A DNA stretch of 64,000 nt, taken from assembly GCF_011090385.1 (NCBI RefSeq), contig NZ_SEWW01000007.1:1-64000 (forward strand), given 5' to 3'. Position 1 is the first letter of the stretch; each line of letters starts with the position of its first letter. A model generated the notes under the pieces. The model made no database searches and had not been told where the DNA came from. It worked only from the letters and a program-made list of their open reading frames with translations. Position numbers and translations under genes: made by a program. This stretch comes from Aquirufa beregesia (lineage in GTDB: Bacteria; Bacteroidota; Bacteroidia; Cytophagales; Spirosomataceae). Below, piece after piece: positions 62,134 through 64,000 of the stretch.

Positions 62134-63123
62134 ATGACAAATAAAGAATTTAAATCTATTCTGGAAAAATTCAATGAAGGCAAATGTTCAGAGGAGGAAA
62201 TGCTAATTCTTAAGAAAATAGCTAACTCTAATTTACGGTTTGATGACCAAACATTTTTGAAATCAACTGATGAATCAGAAAAATTAATTTGGGAACAATT
62301 AAGTGAACAAATTGACAATGAAAATAAAATTTCTACAAAAAAATATTATTTGATAGCAACAAGTATAGCTGCTACTATTCTACTAGTAGCAAGTTTGGTT
62401 TTATTCATGAATATTGATGAGGAAAAAGTTAATGCGACCCAATTAAATAGAGGTGTTGAAACCAAAAATAATGCGAAGTCAATGCAAAAAATCACTTTGC
62501 CTGATGGTAGTCAAGTAATATTAGGAGAAAATGCACGAATTGTTGTTTCTGAAAACTTTGGGATTAAAACAAGAACGGTTTACTTGACAGGCGAAGCTTT
62601 TTTTAAAGTAAAGCGCAATGAAAAAATCCCATTTTTAGTTCATGTAGGTAAGTTAATAACGGAAGTATTAGGCACTTCTTTTAAAATAAGTAAACCTACT
62701 TCTGACAAGCAGATTGAAGTTTCTGTTAAATCAGGGAAAGTATCTGTTTATTCCCAAAACGATAAATCCAGTAAAAAATCCAACGGCGTCATTTTAACCC
62801 CAAATCAAAAGGCGGTATTTAATATTCAAAATAATACAATAAACGAGAGTATCGTAGATACTCCTGCCATACTTGTTGCCAATACACCTAAAAGTGATTT
62901 CGTGTTTGAAGATATGGGAGTTGAAAATATAATGAAAAAAATGCAAGCCATTTACGGAATTGAAATCATTTTAGTCAATTATAATTTAAATAAATGTGTC
63001 TTTACTGGAGATTTAAGCGGATTAAGTATGTTTCAGCAAATTGAATTTATTTGTTCATCGATTAATTCCTCCTATGAAATACGAGGCTCATCTATTTTTA
63101 TAAATGGGGAAGGTTGTAAGTGA
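62134..63123 (+). CDS. FecR family anti-sigma factor
   Basis: This 329-aa protein has a cytoplasmic N-terminal part (residues 1-70), a membrane helix near 73-92 (IATSIAATILLVASLVLFM), and a periplasmic FecR domain (ITLPDGSQVILGENARIVVS, VYLTGEAFFKVKRNEKIPFL, VLGTSFKISK). The C-terminal part is DUF4974-like (FVFEDMGVENIMKKMQAIYG). It starts 6 bases after the sigma stop. Confidence 0.93.
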   Translation: MTNKEFKSILEKFNEGKCSEEEMLILKKIANSNLRFDDQTFLKSTDESEKLIWEQLSEQIDNENKISTKKYYLIATSIAATILLVASLVLFMNIDEEKVNATQLNRGVETKNNAKSMQKITLPDGSQVILGENARIVVSENFGIKTRTVYLTGEAFFKVKRNEKIPFLVHVGKLITEVLGTSFKISKPTSDKQIEVSVKSGKVSVYSQNDKSSKKSNGVILTPNQKAVFNIQNNTINESIVDTPAILVANTPKSDFVFEDMGVENIMKKMQAIYGIEIILVNYNLNKCVFTGDLSGLSMFQQIEFICSSINSSYEIRGSSIFINGEGCK

Positions 63124-63267
63124 TTTAAAACCTTATAGATTAAAATTTTATGATAAAAAACAAAAAAGAGAAACCCAGTATGTGCAGTGGTTTACAGATG
63201 ATTACTTAAGCACAAGAAAATCAATATTTCAAAATTAAAACTATAATACCTTTAACTATGTAAAATT

Positions 63268-64000
63268 ATGAACAAAAAATATGCATCCCCTAAATTGCTT
63301 TTAAAACTCATGAAGATTTCTTTTCAACAAATATTTCTGAGTATCATGTGCTGCACCTTTGCTTATGCAAACAATGCATTAAGTCAGGTTGAATTAAATG
63401 AACCTGTAACATTGCAAGCAGAAAATACTCAAATTAAAAAAGTACTCTCACTGATTGAACGTCAGGTAGATTATCGTTTTATTTATAGCTCAAGTACCAT
63501 TAATGTAAATCAGAAGGTTAGTCTCAATGTGACTAACAAAAAATTAGAATCTGTTTTAAATGATTTATTCAAAACCATTTCTGTTGAATATTCTATAAGG
63601 GATAAACGGATTTTGCTAAGAAATAGTAATCAAAATGTAAACATTTCGACAGAGCATAGTATTAATGCAATTGATAAACCAGTTAAAGGTACCATTAAAG
63701 ATGAAAATGGAGAAGCTTTACCTGGGGTTACTATTCAAATTCAGGGTACTCGACAAGGAACGCAAACTGATGTTAATGGAAATTTTGCTTTTTCATCTCT
63801 GAATGAAAAGGACATATTACTTATTTCATTTGTGGGTTATGTCAGTCAGAAAATTGAAGTAGGGAATAAGTCTATTATTGAAATTTCATTAGTATCAGAT
63901 AATAAATCACTTGATGAAGTAATTGTTGTTGGATACGGTACTCAAAAGAAAAGTGATTTAACGGGTGCTGTAGGTACTATTAAAACGGATGCGATTCAAG
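63268..64000 (+). CDS. SusC-like TonB receptor with STN domain, partial at window end
   Basis: The frame is open from ATG 63268 to the window end (244 codons). It has a signal-like N-terminus (ISFQQIFLSIMCCTFAYANN), then a STN domain about residues 45-115 (VTLQAENTQIKKVLSLIERQ, YRFIYSSSTINVNQKVSLNV), then CarboxypepD_reg (VKGTIKDENGEALPGVTIQI) and a TonB-box-like LDEVIVVGYGTQKKSDLTGA. The STN domain fits signalling to the FecR protein 145 bases upstream. A SusD partner would be expected beyond the window. Confidence 0.93.
   Translation, partial: MNKKYASPKLLLKLMKISFQQIFLSIMCCTFAYANNALSQVELNEPVTLQAENTQIKKVLSLIERQVDYRFIYSSSTINVNQKVSLNVTNKKLESVLNDLFKTISVEYSIRDKRILLRNSNQNVNISTEHSINAIDKPVKGTIKDENGEALPGVTIQIQGTRQGTQTDVNGNFAFSSLNEKDILLISFVGYVSQKIEVGNKSIIEISLVSDNKSLDEVIVVGYGTQKKSDLTGAVGTIKTDAIQ

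Overview
The window looks like chromosomal DNA of a low-GC Bacteroidota, most likely of the order Cytophagales. The evidence is three SusC- or OMP_b-brl_3-type TonB receptors, a SusD, an ECF sigma/FecR pair, many lipoproteins with Sec/lipobox signals, and candidate promoters of the Bacteroidota TAnnTTTG type. The gene set (imelysin/HTTM, ASPIC-UnbV, ThuA, PVC-type CxxCH cytochrome) resembles freshwater Spirosomataceae-type genomes. The genus is inference. No rRNA, tRNA or CRISPR was found.

Layout. (1) Positions 1-10700 form an accessory region. It starts with a cassette-like series of single + strand genes: a HEPN-motif protein, an alpha/beta hydrolase, a broken mepB and a DUF4062 protein. 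These are separated by short inverted-repeat elements that resemble integron attC sites. A 106-bp tandem repeat follows, then a class II Fic protein behind a 28-bp palindromic operator. Next is a tight four-gene locus (6049-9211) that I read as an ABC three-component (ABC-3C) type conflict system. Its first gene is a 59-aa membrane protein sharing a VGGxFTGRD motif with the second gene. An IS256-family copy with an 8-bp target duplication has landed inside a 42-bp palindrome. Direct repeats of about 150-170 bp bracket the block from Fic to the IS. (2) Positions 10718-23396 (- strand) hold glmS and a five-gene operon susC-susD-ASPIC/FG-GAP-haloperoxidase-DUF1080.

(3) Positions 24097-32324 (+) hold an apparent metal-uptake cluster: DUF4856, imelysin, HTTM, TonB receptor, then YHYH, MORN-repeat protein and SCO1. 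Three tandem 23-bp palindromes precede it and look like operators for an iron-responsive repressor. (4) Positions 32403-37439 hold an HpcH/HpaI aldolase, a glycoside hydrolase, a porin and a small secreted protein. (5) Positions 37550-41369 form a nitrosative-stress module. A cysteine-bearing Rrf2 regulator is divergent from ric (di-iron Fe-S repair protein) and a cobalamin-dependent class II ribonucleotide reductase, with a 30-bp palindrome overlapping the ric promoter. (6) Positions 41432-55361 are ordinary chromosomal genes: SDR, M28 peptidase, acetyl-xylan-esterase-like hydrolase, DUF4442, a repeat lipoprotein, ThuA, an OMP_b-brl_3 receptor, an alpha/beta hydrolase and CorA. (7) Positions 55423-56792 hold a lipoprotein and two tandem paralogous peptides of about 50 aa with a conserved C-terminal core; the first start codon is buried in a perfect 17-bp inverted repeat. 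(8) Positions 57269-64000 hold an SGNH/propeller/HEAT/cytochrome c fusion with ThuA, then ECF sigma, FecR and a STN-domain SusC cut by the window end.

A 33-bp palindrome (half-site AACGCTGKCAAGGTTT) recurs four times between unrelated genes, with a fifth degenerate copy. It behaves like a REP-type family.
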